Positions 6,045-11,694 of a stretch of 11,694 nt of DNA are shown here, piece after piece. Origin of the DNA: Acidobacteriota bacterium (lineage in GTDB: Bacteria > Acidobacteriota > UBA4820 > DSQY01); assembly GCA_022759065.1 (NCBI GenBank), contig JAEMPZ010000027.1, positions 1 through 11,694 on the forward strand, given 5' to 3'. Positions within the stretch are counted from its first letter, which is position 1; every line of letters starts with the position of its first letter. Position numbers and translations under genes: made by a program. The notes under the pieces are model-generated. The model was not told the origin of the DNA, made no database searches, and worked only from the letters and a program-made list of their open reading frames with translations.

Positions 6045-7688
6045 ATGGCGGCTTCTGACGTAGACCGGGCTGTTAATACCGTCCGCCAGGCTTTCTTGCA
6101 GTTCTCCACGTTCACTCAGGAACAGGTGGACAAGGTTGTCGACGCGATGCACGACGCGTGCCTGCCCAATCTTGAAAAATGGGCGCGCATGGCCCACGAG
6201 GAAACCGGATACGGCACGATAGCGGACAAAACCGAGAAGAACCGCTTCGGGGCCGAGGATGTCTACCGGTACATCCGCCCCATGAAGACCGTTGGCTTTC
6301 TTTCGGCTGATGCCGGCCTCGGAATTTACGAGGTGGCCTCGCCCATGGGCGTGGTTGCGGCCGTCATTCCTTCGACGAACCCCACGTCCACGGCGATCTA
6401 CAAGATCATGGTTTCCCTTAAGGCGCGCAACGGCATAGTCGTCTCTCCCCATCCCAACGCGAAGAACTGCATTCAGGCCGTCTGCGGCACGATGCACGAC
6501 GCCGCCGTCGCCGCCGGCGCGCCCAGGGGAATCATTGCCTGCCTTGCCGCGCCGACGATCGAGGACACGCAAGCCCTGATGAGAAACCGGGGCACGAACG
6601 TCATTCTGGCGACTGGCGGAATCGGCCTCGTCAACGCCGCCTACTCTTCGGGCAAGCCATCCTATGGCGTCGGCCCGGGCAACGTGCCGGCCTTCATCGA
6701 GCGAACCGCCGTGGTCTCAAAGGCCGTGAAGGATGTCATCGCCGGGAAGAGTTTCGACTGGGGGACAATCTGCGCAAGCGAGCAGTCGCTGATCGCCGAT
6801 ACGCCGGTAGCTTCGCAGGTCAAGGAAGAGCTTTTGCGAAACGGCGCTTACATCGTGAACGAAAGGGAGAAGGCCCAGCTCGAAGCTCTGATGGTTGACA
6901 AGGAGGGAAGGCTCAATCCCAAGATCGTCGGCCGCTCGCCCAAATACATCGCTGAAAAGGCGGGCTTCAGCGTGGCCGATTCGGTTCGCGCGCTCGTCGT
7001 CCCAGAAAAGGGCGTCGGCCGCGATTTCCCTCTCTCTCTTGAAAAACTCTCCCCCGTGCTCTCCTATTTTGAGGAGGACGGATGGGAAGCCGGCTGCCAC
7101 CGCTGCATCGAGGTCCTTCAATATGGCGGCCTCGGCCACACGCTATGCCTTCACACCCAGGACCTTGAGGTGATCCGCCAGTTCGCGCTCAGAAAGCCGG
7201 TCTTTAGAATAATCATCAATTCGCCAGGCACTCACGGCGCCATCGGCTTTTCGACAAATCTTCCGCCCGCCATGACTTTGGGATGCGGCGCTTTGGGCAA
7301 CAACATCACTTCAGACAACATCACGCCACTGCACCTCATAGACCGCAAGAGGATTTGCTACGAAGCCAGGCCGGTGGGAGGCGGGAAGCTCGTCCCCCTT
7401 CCGCCTCTTGTCAAACTGGGAGACGAACTAGATGACGCCGCCAGGCGCTTCGTGGCCCAACGCATGGGCTCAGCGCCGGCGCCAAATCAAAGCCAGCGGC
7501 GAATGGGCGCCAACCCGGCAGCCGCCCCCGCCCGCCAGGAAAATCAGAAGGCGCTCGACTTCGTAAGCGAGAGCGACGTTCGCCAGGCTCTCAAGGAGGG
7601 CCGCAAGGTCCGCATCCACTCAAAAACGCTTTTGACCCCATCCGCCCGCGAGCTGGGCGAAGAACACCAGATATTCGAACGGACGTGA
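6045..7688 (+). CDS. Microcompartment-type CoA-acylating aldehyde dehydrogenase (PduP/EutE-like)
   Basis: Enzymes of this group oxidise an aldehyde to its acyl-CoA with NAD+. The 547-aa protein shows the family pattern. [18 protein letters not shown] (97-114) is the cofactor fold and [17 protein letters not shown] (203-219) follows. The catalytic cysteine is Cys243 in GTICASEQ (240-247), and [20 protein letters not shown] (413-432) resembles EutE, PduP and the dehydrogenase half of AdhE. The catalytic part ends near 460. A Pro/Ala-rich linker (475-500) then leads to a tail (503-547) with [13 protein letters not shown] and [13 protein letters not shown], resembling tails I associate with other microcompartment proteins. 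I infer it targets the enzyme to the shell. The start at ATG 6045 follows GGAGAG, 41 nt after BMC-H. The upstream gap holds a short CACAAAGGCACGAA microrepeat-like stretch. The natural aldehyde is not evident. Confidence 0.93.
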   Translation: MAASDVDRAVNTVRQAFLQFSTFTQEQVDKVVDAMHDACLPNLEKWARMAHEETGYGTIADKTEKNRFGAEDVYRYIRPMKTVGFLSADAGLGIYEVASPMGVVAAVIPSTNPTSTAIYKIMVSLKARNGIVVSPHPNAKNCIQAVCGTMHDAAVAAGAPRGIIACLAAPTIEDTQALMRNRGTNVILATGGIGLVNAAYSSGKPSYGVGPGNVPAFIERTAVVSKAVKDVIAGKSFDWGTICASEQSLIADTPVASQVKEELLRNGAYIVNEREKAQLEALMVDKEGRLNPKIVGRSPKYIAEKAGFSVADSVRALVVPEKGVGRDFPLSLEKLSPVLSYFEEDGWEAGCHRCIEVLQYGGLGHTLCLHTQDLEVIRQFALRKPVFRIIINSPGTHGAIGFSTNLPPAMTLGCGALGNNITSDNITPLHLIDRKRICYEARPVGGGKLVPLPPLVKLGDELDDAARRFVAQRMGSAPAPNQSQRRMGANPAAAPARQENQKALDFVSESDVRQALKEGRKVRIHSKTLLTPSARELGEEHQIFERT

Positions 7689-7733
7689 ATCGGCAATACA
7701 ATTCAACATCCGAGATTCTCTTCGCGGGCTCCT

Positions 7734-9584
7734 CTAGGCCATGCCTTTTTCCGGCCTGCGTTTCTCCCACGGCGTAATGTAGGGGGAAAGCGGCAACCTG
7801 TCCTCGGCCGCCTCGCGCGGCTCCGGCTTTACAGGCTCGGCCCACGTTTCGGCTTTGTGGCGCTTGCCCGAGATTGCGTCGAGCTCCCTGTGCGCCAGCG
7901 CGCGGATCTCAGGCCTCAGCCCCTGTGCCGCTATCTCCTCGGTAAAACCACGGCGGCCTTCGACCAGGTCTTCCAGGAAGCGCCTTATCTGCGCGTCGGA
8001 GTAGAGGTTGGCCGCTTCGTATTGGGCGAGGTCATAACCCTCGCACTTGACCACTTCCTCGGTGTTGAGCCGCCCCTTCCTGTACTCGTTGGTTCCTCTC
8101 AAGTCGCCGCGCTGGAGAGCCGCCATTAGGTCAATCGGGACGCGCTGAGCCTTCCGCACGAGCTTCTTTGCTCCCGTGGCCGGGTCTTTTTCAATGATTT
8201 CGCCGACGCCTCCGGTGTTGTACTGAAAAAAATGGACCTTTCCCGGATAGCGCGCCACCAAGTCTTTGACGATATCGTAAAAAGCGTTGACCTTTCTGCC
8301 CTGCGCCCCGATGATGAAATCGTCCATTCCGACGATTCTCACGCTTTCTCCGGCCTTTTCAGGCACGGTGGCAAATGAATGGGTGGACTCGCCCCAGAGG
8401 TAGGCGAGCACGCCCTGTTCCCACGTGAGGCGCTGGGCGAACGGCATGATGGTGTTGCGCCTCGTGATGAAGGCAAAAGCGAGGCCGTCAAGCTCTTCAA
8501 GCGTGGGCAGGTTGATTGACTTCGCGCAAATCGAAACCAGGCGCCGCCCTCGCTTCACCTTCAACTGGCGGCGGTCGAGCACGCCGCGGCCGTTCTCCCC
8601 GAGCCGCTCGTCCAAGAAGTCAATATCGCCTCTGGAGTTGATCATGACGTTTTCCAAAAGCGCCGACTTGTGAACGAGCGACCGGTACATCGCCTCCTGC
8701 AGCTTCACGTCCACGTCGGTCTTGACGTAGAACCCCTGCTCGGTGCCCAGGGCGGAGCCGTCCCTTTTCAGCATCACGATGTCGTCCTGCGCCACCCAGG
8801 TCCCCTCGCCCTGTTCCGGGTCGAGGCCGAGCTGGTGGCAGGACCATGTTGACTTGCCGGTGGCGGTGAGGCCGAACATGAAAACGCCGTATGTTTTGAG
8901 CTTTCCCGTGGCGCGGTCCCGCGCGCGAACCACCTTCGTGCCGGCGTGAAGGCCGAGCATTCCGCGCTGGTCGGCGCGGAACATGGCCTGGCGCAAGAAC
9001 CCCTTCTTGCATTCCCCGGTGTAGTCCGTCCCCAGCGCTATGTTGATGTCGTGCTCTGGAAGGACCAGAACCTGCATCCTTAGCATGTGTTCCTCTGGGA
9101 TGTGAATCATTACGAATTCAGGGCCGGGCCCGCGGCGCTTAACCGGTCCCATCGTGCGCGCCCACTCGTAGGCGAGCCGGTAGTTCTTGGGATCGGCGAC
9201 GCTCACGTAGAGGTTGCAGATCGGGGTGTACTCGGGGTTGTCGCCCATTTGGCGCCTGATGTGGACAAACGGCATCGTCCTCACAAGCTGGAGCACTTTG
9301 TGGAGCTGCTCCGGTGCCTTCTCGACGATGCCCAATTGAACCGCGGATGGCCTAGGAAGCACAATTTCCGGCCCCGCGCCAAGGTAGACCGTCCTCGCGG
9401 CGATGCGCGACGAAACCTTTGAAAACCACGTATATGAACCGGCCGCCGTCCGCTGCGCGGTTTTTAAAGCTTTGCGCCTCAGGCTCCACATGCCTGGATG
9501 TTCAATGTTTTTGCCGTCCAGCGCCGGCCGCAGGTTTTCAGCAAAGCGGCGGTAGGCGTCGGGATCGTATGGAGTTTCAGCCAT
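7734..9584 (-). CDS. pckA: Divergent ATP-type phosphoenolpyruvate carboxykinase
   Basis: PEP carboxykinase interconverts oxaloacetate plus ATP with PEP, CO2 and ADP at the branch between gluconeogenesis and the TCA cycle. The 616-aa product carries GTDYTGECKKG (185-195), the kinase-1 loop GLTATGKST (238-246; usual GLSGTGKTT), kinase-2 AQDDIVM (265-271; usual LIGDDEHGW) and TRRNTIMP (374-381) near the nucleotide site. It is longer than typical ATP-type enzymes (about 520-540 aa), with extra residues mainly at the ends and a Pro/Glu-rich C-terminus. I chose ATG 9584 because AAGGGGG precedes it and the MAETPYDPDAYRRF start looks natural. The 49-residue in-frame extension to 9731 runs through the promoter and lacks coding character. 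It converges on the dehydrogenase gene with 45 nt between stops and no visible terminator. ATP rather than GTP use is inferred from overall similarity. Confidence 0.88.
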   Translation of the reverse strand: MAETPYDPDAYRRFAENLRPALDGKNIEHPGMWSLRRKALKTAQRTAAGSYTWFSKVSSRIAARTVYLGAGPEIVLPRPSAVQLGIVEKAPEQLHKVLQLVRTMPFVHIRRQMGDNPEYTPICNLYVSVADPKNYRLAYEWARTMGPVKRRGPGPEFVMIHIPEEHMLRMQVLVLPEHDINIALGTDYTGECKKGFLRQAMFRADQRGMLGLHAGTKVVRARDRATGKLKTYGVFMFGLTATGKSTWSCHQLGLDPEQGEGTWVAQDDIVMLKRDGSALGTEQGFYVKTDVDVKLQEAMYRSLVHKSALLENVMINSRGDIDFLDERLGENGRGVLDRRQLKVKRGRRLVSICAKSINLPTLEELDGLAFAFITRRNTIMPFAQRLTWEQGVLAYLWGESTHSFATVPEKAGESVRIVGMDDFIIGAQGRKVNAFYDIVKDLVARYPGKVHFFQYNTGGVGEIIEKDPATGAKKLVRKAQRVPIDLMAALQRGDLRGTNEYRKGRLNTEEVVKCEGYDLAQYEAANLYSDAQIRRFLEDLVEGRRGFTEEIAAQGLRPEIRALAHRELDAISGKRHKAETWAEPVKPEPREAAEDRLPLSPYITPWEKRRPEKGMA

Positions 9585-9619
9585 CACAGCCCCCTTTTGG
9601 CTCAATGCGCCAAGGATTA

Positions 9620-9648
9620 AGTATAAACTGGAGGAGCCAAAGGCGCAA
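9620..9648 (-). promoter_or_regulatory. Promoter of the PEP carboxykinase gene
   Basis: On the minus strand TTGCGC (9648-9643), a 17-nt spacer and TATACT (9625-9620) lie about 35 nt before the ATG. Both boxes are identical to those proposed for the kinase-permease promoter. The interval 9649-9753 beyond it shows no gene. Confidence 0.6.
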
Positions 9649-9753
9649 CGCGGACGCCAACATGCAAAAAACATTGGGATATGGGAAAACGAGGCGGTGA
9701 AGGCGCGGAGAGAAAAAGAAGCTCCATCCAAAGCAGCTCATGTATTTATCGGT

Positions 9754-9811
9754 TGGTGCCGGAGGCCGGGCTCGAACCGGCATGGCCTTTCGGCCAGGGG
9801 ATTTTAAGTCC
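9754..9811 (-). other. Attachment site: 3' fragment of a tRNA-Leu(UAA) gene
   Basis: Read on the minus strand this is the 3' part of a class II tRNA. In order it shows GGA (half of the anticodon stem), loop CTTAAAA with anticodon TAA, TCCCC, a long variable arm TGGCC-GAAA-GGCCA, T-arm GCCGG-TTCGAGC-CCGGC, acceptor strand CTCCGGC, discriminator A and encoded CCA (9756-9754). Beyond 9811 the next two bases fail to pair with the anticodon stem, and no D-arm or 5' acceptor strand (GCCGGAG) follows, so the 5' half is absent. This is the pattern left at the distal end of an element integrated into a tRNA gene, where the element's own copy restores the intact tRNA at the other junction. A decayed tRNA pseudogene is the alternative. 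Confidence 0.85.
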
Positions 9812-9882
9812 GACCAGAGGGCTTTATACGGGAGTCAACGCAAGCCCGCAAACGCCCACTTGGCGCGGGTTTTCACGAAGGC

Positions 9883-9962
9883 GGTATTCTTCGGGAGTCT
9901 TCGGGAATGCCCGCTTTGCGACTTGCGAAGTTGCACAAAAGGTGCACTCGTTCCCAGAGTGC
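9883..9962 (+). promoter_or_regulatory. Cluster of small hairpins and a tandem decamer in the element leader
   Basis: GGTATTC (9883-9889) can pair with GAATGCC (9905-9911), and its loop carries two CTTCGGGA copies 10 nt apart (9889-9896, 9899-9906). Further on, TGCAC (9932-9936) pairs with GTGCA (9942-9946), while GCACTC (9944-9949) pairs with GAGTGC (9957-9962). The last two stems share bases 9944-9946 and exclude each other. They could be RNA structure, or DNA sites for integrase/excisionase near the attachment site. Confidence 0.4.
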
Positions 9963-9970
9963 GAGACTAA

Positions 9971-10030
9971 CCGGGGGCAACGGTTCGGCCAGCTACCGAA
10001 CCGGGGACGTGCTCCACGCCCTGCCCCCGG
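9971..10030 (+). ncRNA. Candidate structured RNA: compact three-way junction
   Basis: The 60 nt fold on paper almost without unpaired bases. The outer stem of 9 bp pairs CCGGGGGCA (9971-9979) with TGCCCCCGG (10022-10030). Inside it, one hairpin has an 8-bp stem, CGGTTCGG (9981-9988) with CCGAACCG (9996-10003), and a 7-nt loop. A second pairs GGG (10004-10006) with CCC (10019-10021) and CGTG (10008-10011) with CACG (10015-10018), with a 3-nt loop and one bulged A. Only A9980 is free at the junction. No U-tract follows, so it is not a simple terminator. It ends 36 nt before the next gene, so it may be a 5' leader element. A DNA role (origin or recombination site) is possible. It matches no RNA family I recognise. 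Confidence 0.5.
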
Positions 10031-10066
10031 CCCAAAGATGGAGCGACCGGAAAGGAGCGCCGGAGA

Positions 10067-10948
10067 ATGGCCCAAAACAAAGCGCCAAAAGAATTCGAGG
10101 CCTTGCTCTTCACTGACGAGAAAATGGCCAAAGTGATCGTAACCGAAGAGGAGCTGGCCGAAGGCGAAGCTGGAAAATTTGAGGCTATTGGGAAGAACGG
10201 CCAACGCTACAAGTTATTCGGTGCTTACCTCGAACCTTTAGAGGGTGAGACCGTTGTCCTGCACAACAACCCATTTGTCCCTTATTATCCTTGGACCGAT
10301 ATGGAGGGGAACCCGCTAGCAGTGAATGACGACGGCCAGGTCATCAAGCCTCGCTGTCGGAAGCGTTGGCTTTACATACCAAAGGGATTTTTCGAGGCGG
10401 AGTGGAAAAAGGCGCGGAGGTCTCCTAAAGTGAGAACTCTACTTTATGCCTGGCTACGCAGCGGGGGCGAGAACGTTGAACAAGGCTCGTATGAGCGAAT
10501 GAGGGAGTGCTTTGAGAGCACCGAGCTACGCAACATGCAGAGACGTTGGGAGCCCGCGCTCCAAGGCCATTGGTGCTGGAAGCGCCTGCAAGGAGACGCT
10601 GAGGCGCGCAATATGCTGTTTAAAGTGGCGTACATGTTAGGCATGGTGGATGGGCAATGGGGAAGAGATGCTAAGTCGGGGAGCGGCGCTCAAGGGCGGA
10701 ATCCAAAAGCCCCGGCGCTAGACGAATTGATCCGCAAGCTTTTCGCCTCCGGCGTAACCACCACGGCCCCGGCGCTTAAGAGGGAAGCCAAAAATGGACT
10801 ACGCGGGCTCAAGCTTTCTGGGGGCTTCCTTCGTCTCACGGACAAACAAGGGAAGCCAGTCCACGGGGAAAGCCTTTCTTGGGAAACCGTCAAAGACCGC
10901 CTGAAGGTCCTTCGCCGCGAAGCGCGGAGAGAAACGGGCGAAAAATAA
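10067..10948 (+). CDS. Uncharacterised element protein, 293 aa
   Basis: I do not recognise this protein. It is soluble and highly charged, with no signal peptide or membrane segment. Residues 1-60 are acidic/basic mixed (VTEEELAEGEAGKFEAIG, 25-42). A Pro/Tyr/Trp stretch (NNPFVPYYPWTDMEG, 67-81) is followed by a basic KPRCRKRWLYIPKGFF (94-109), and Trp residues recur through 101-198 (WKRLQG, DGQWGR). A Gly/Ser/Pro linker (201-215) leads to a basic helical C-terminus (KDRLKVLRREARRETGEK, 276-293). The ATG has AAGGAG about 9 nt and GGAG 1 nt upstream. It is the first gene of the element inside the attachment site, and sits behind the structured leader. Its codon use looks less GC-biased than the chromosomal genes to the left. 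A DNA- or RNA-binding role is only a guess. Confidence 0.85.
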   Translation: MAQNKAPKEFEALLFTDEKMAKVIVTEEELAEGEAGKFEAIGKNGQRYKLFGAYLEPLEGETVVLHNNPFVPYYPWTDMEGNPLAVNDDGQVIKPRCRKRWLYIPKGFFEAEWKKARRSPKVRTLLYAWLRSGGENVEQGSYERMRECFESTELRNMQRRWEPALQGHWCWKRLQGDAEARNMLFKVAYMLGMVDGQWGRDAKSGSGAQGRNPKAPALDELIRKLFASGVTTTAPALKREAKNGLRGLKLSGGFLRLTDKQGKPVHGESLSWETVKDRLKVLRREARRETGEK

Positions 10949-11007
10949 AACCGGGGTGAAAAGGCCTTTATACCCAGAAATAACCATATAAAACAACGAC
11001 ATTCAGC

Positions 11008-11036
11008 TTGACAAGCCCCCGCAATACTCCCATATT
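11008..11036 (+). promoter_or_regulatory. Promoter of the xis-like/primase operon
   Basis: A perfect TTGACA (11008-11013) is followed by 17 nt and CATATT (11031-11036), a 4-of-6 match to the -10 consensus. Transcription would start about 55 nt before ATG 11098. The rest of 10949-11097 contains an imperfect hairpin around 10954-10975 (GGGT...ACCC) without a T-run, which I do not call a terminator. Confidence 0.6.
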
Positions 11037-11097
11037 CTCCACAGCGCACGGCTTCACCGGCGAACGCCCGGCGGCTTAGGCGCTTGTGGAGGTGAAC

Positions 11098-11292
11098 ATG
11101 GAAAAGCTTTTGACGGCAACGGAAGCGGCGGAACTGTTAGGCTTGACGCGAAGCGCGTTGTACATGGCAATTCAAAGGCGCGAGATGCCCGTTCTTCGGC
11201 TGGGCCAGCGGCGCATACGCTTTCGGGCGAGCGACCTGGAAAAGATACTCCAAGCCCAAGCGCCGGTTGAGCGCGAGCGGAAAGCGGGGTGA
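11098..11292 (+). CDS. AlpA/excisionase-like helix-turn-helix protein
   Basis: The 64-aa protein is a single MerR-type winged HTH domain of the excisionase (HTH_17) family: LLTATEAAELLGLTRSALYM (4-23) is the HTH, MPVLRLGQRRIRF (30-42) the wing, and ASDLEKIL (44-51) the closing helix. Such proteins bind next to attachment sites to direct excision or act as small transcriptional regulators. I choose ATG 11098 because GGAGGT (11088-11093) is placed correctly for it. The in-frame GTG at 11086 abuts that site. It opens a tight three-gene unit, 3 nt before the next start. Confidence 0.9.
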   Translation: MEKLLTATEAAELLGLTRSALYMAIQRREMPVLRLGQRRIRFRASDLEKILQAQAPVERERKAG

Positions 11293-11295
11293 CGC

Positions 11296-11505
11296 ATGGG
11301 CTGGGAAGACACGGCCCCCGTGGGGACGGGGGCGAGCTTTAAAAAAGCGACCGTATCCACTGCCAAATATAACCCCACGCCAGACGAAAAGCAAGCCCTA
11401 AGAGCGGCCTGCCGTCAACGCCAGAGAGACCTTTCCCACGCCACGAAATACCAGAAGCAGTTATATCGCGCCGTAAGACTACGCCTGGGCGGGAGGCTAT
11501 TATGA
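11296..11505 (+). CDS. Small basic hypothetical protein, 69 aa
   Basis: The gene lies 3 nt after the HTH gene, has GGGG 6 nt upstream of ATG 11296, and its TGA overlaps the primase ATG (ATGA). These features support it being real. The N-terminal third is Gly/Thr/Ala-rich and probably disordered. From about residue 29 (PDEKQALRAACRQRQRDL) it looks helical and rich in Arg, Lys and Gln. I know no family for it. Position between an Xis-like regulator and a primase suggests an accessory replication or regulatory role. Confidence 0.75.
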   Translation: MGWEDTAPVGTGASFKKATVSTAKYNPTPDEKQALRAACRQRQRDLSHATKYQKQLYRAVRLRLGGRLL

Positions 11506-11694
11506 CGCCGCTTGATCGCGTTCTTTCGGCTTTACGTCAACGCGGAATTGAGCCGAAGCCTTCCGGCCCCGGCAAGTGGCAGGCAAAATGCCCAGGCCAT
11601 GACGACCGGAATCCCTCCTTATCCATAAGCGAAGGCGAAGGCGGCCGGTCAATTTTGCACTGCTTCAGCGGCTGCACACCGGAAAGCATAGTGG
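11502..11694 (+). CDS. Phage/plasmid-type primase, CHC2 zinc-finger domain (N-terminal part)
   Basis: The gene starts at ATG 11502 (GGGAGG 5-6 nt upstream, ATGA overlap) and is open at the right edge after 64 residues. The zinc ligands are Cys30 and His33 in KCPGHDDRNPSLSI, and Cys54 and Cys58 in LHCFSGC. This is the pattern of primases and primase-helicases of phages and integrative plasmids, where this module precedes a Toprim or helicase domain. DnaG itself usually has C-x2-C in the second pair; here it is C-x3-C. It would prime DNA synthesis on the element. Whether a helicase is fused cannot be seen. Confidence 0.88.
   Translation, partial: MTPLDRVLSALRQRGIEPKPSGPGKWQAKCPGHDDRNPSLSISEGEGGRSILHCFSGCTPESIV

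Larger units (their letters stand above)
9754..11694 (+). mobile_element. Integrated element at tRNA-Leu, left end only
   Basis: The region starts at the tRNA-Leu fragment and continues past the right edge. It contains an unrecognised protein gene, an AlpA/Xis-like HTH gene, a small basic protein and a phage/plasmid-type primase zinc-finger domain, all on the plus strand and pointing away from the attachment site. This gene content and the split tRNA together indicate a prophage, satellite or integrative plasmid-like element. No capsid, conjugation or integrase gene is in view, so the class cannot be assigned. The tyrosine integrase is expected near the other junction. Confidence 0.8.

Noticed and set aside
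9585..9731. 49-residue N-terminal extension of PEP carboxykinase
   Set aside because: It overlaps the predicted promoter, lacks a Shine-Dalgarno, and is rich in residues atypical of the family, while ATG 9584 has AAGGGGG upstream.
9754..9860. Complete tRNA-Leu gene, or a tRNA-Leu(UAA) split by a group I intron
   Set aside because: The minus-strand sequence upstream of 9811 has no D-arm or GCCGGAG acceptor strand. An intron at the usual site (after U34) would leave intron sequence next to AAAATCC, but the exon bases GGACTT are there.
10949..10985. Rho-independent terminator after the 293-aa gene
   Set aside because: The GGGT...ACCC hairpin is interrupted and no T-run follows.

Overview
The window looks like bacterial chromosome from a GC-rich, probably uncultured lineage. 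It carries a classical L21-L27-Obg ribosome-assembly operon, bacterial -35/-10 promoters, Shine-Dalgarno sites and a tRNA 3' end with encoded CCA. No gene fixes the phylum. Several proteins are divergent members of their families, which fits a candidate phylum or a deep proteobacterial or Nitrospirota-like lineage; this is only an impression from the sequence.

Region 1 (1-3100, minus strand). Reading leftward, a strong promoter (TTGACA, 17-nt spacer, TAAATT) drives rplU-rpmA-obg-nadD-rsfS. The genes are tightly packed, with GTGA stop/start overlaps at obg/nadD and nadD/rsfS. After a ~140-nt gap made of three different 7-nt microrepeat families comes the N-terminal part of a degenerate sigma-54-activator-type AAA+ protein that runs off the left edge. 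Its Walker A motif is intact, but its Walker B acidic residues and GAFTGA loop are not.

Region 2 (3150-5557, plus strand). A divergent extended -10 promoter precedes a soluble PAS/histidine-kinase-like protein with an intact H-box but a badly eroded ATP-binding domain. Seven bases later starts an ArsB/NhaD/SLC13-type anion permease.

Region 3 (5600-9650). A promoter with a perfect palindrome between its -35 and -10 boxes leads into a two-gene microcompartment unit: one hexameter-forming BMC-H shell protein and a CoA-acylating aldehyde dehydrogenase with a Pro/Ala linker and an extra C-terminal tail. No vertex or trimer shell gene and no signature enzyme is in view. A divergent, extended ATP-type PEP carboxykinase gene converges on it from the minus strand.

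Region 4 (9754-11694). A 58-nt 3' fragment of a tRNA-Leu(UAA) gene, cut in the anticodon stem, marks one end of an integrated element that continues past the right edge. All element genes read away from this end. They are an unrecognised 293-aa protein behind a strongly structured leader (a three-way-junction fold), then a promoter followed by a small AlpA/Xis-like HTH protein, a 69-aa basic protein and a phage-type CHC2 zinc-finger primase, packed as an operon. The complete tRNA-Leu and the integrase are predicted to lie beyond the window.
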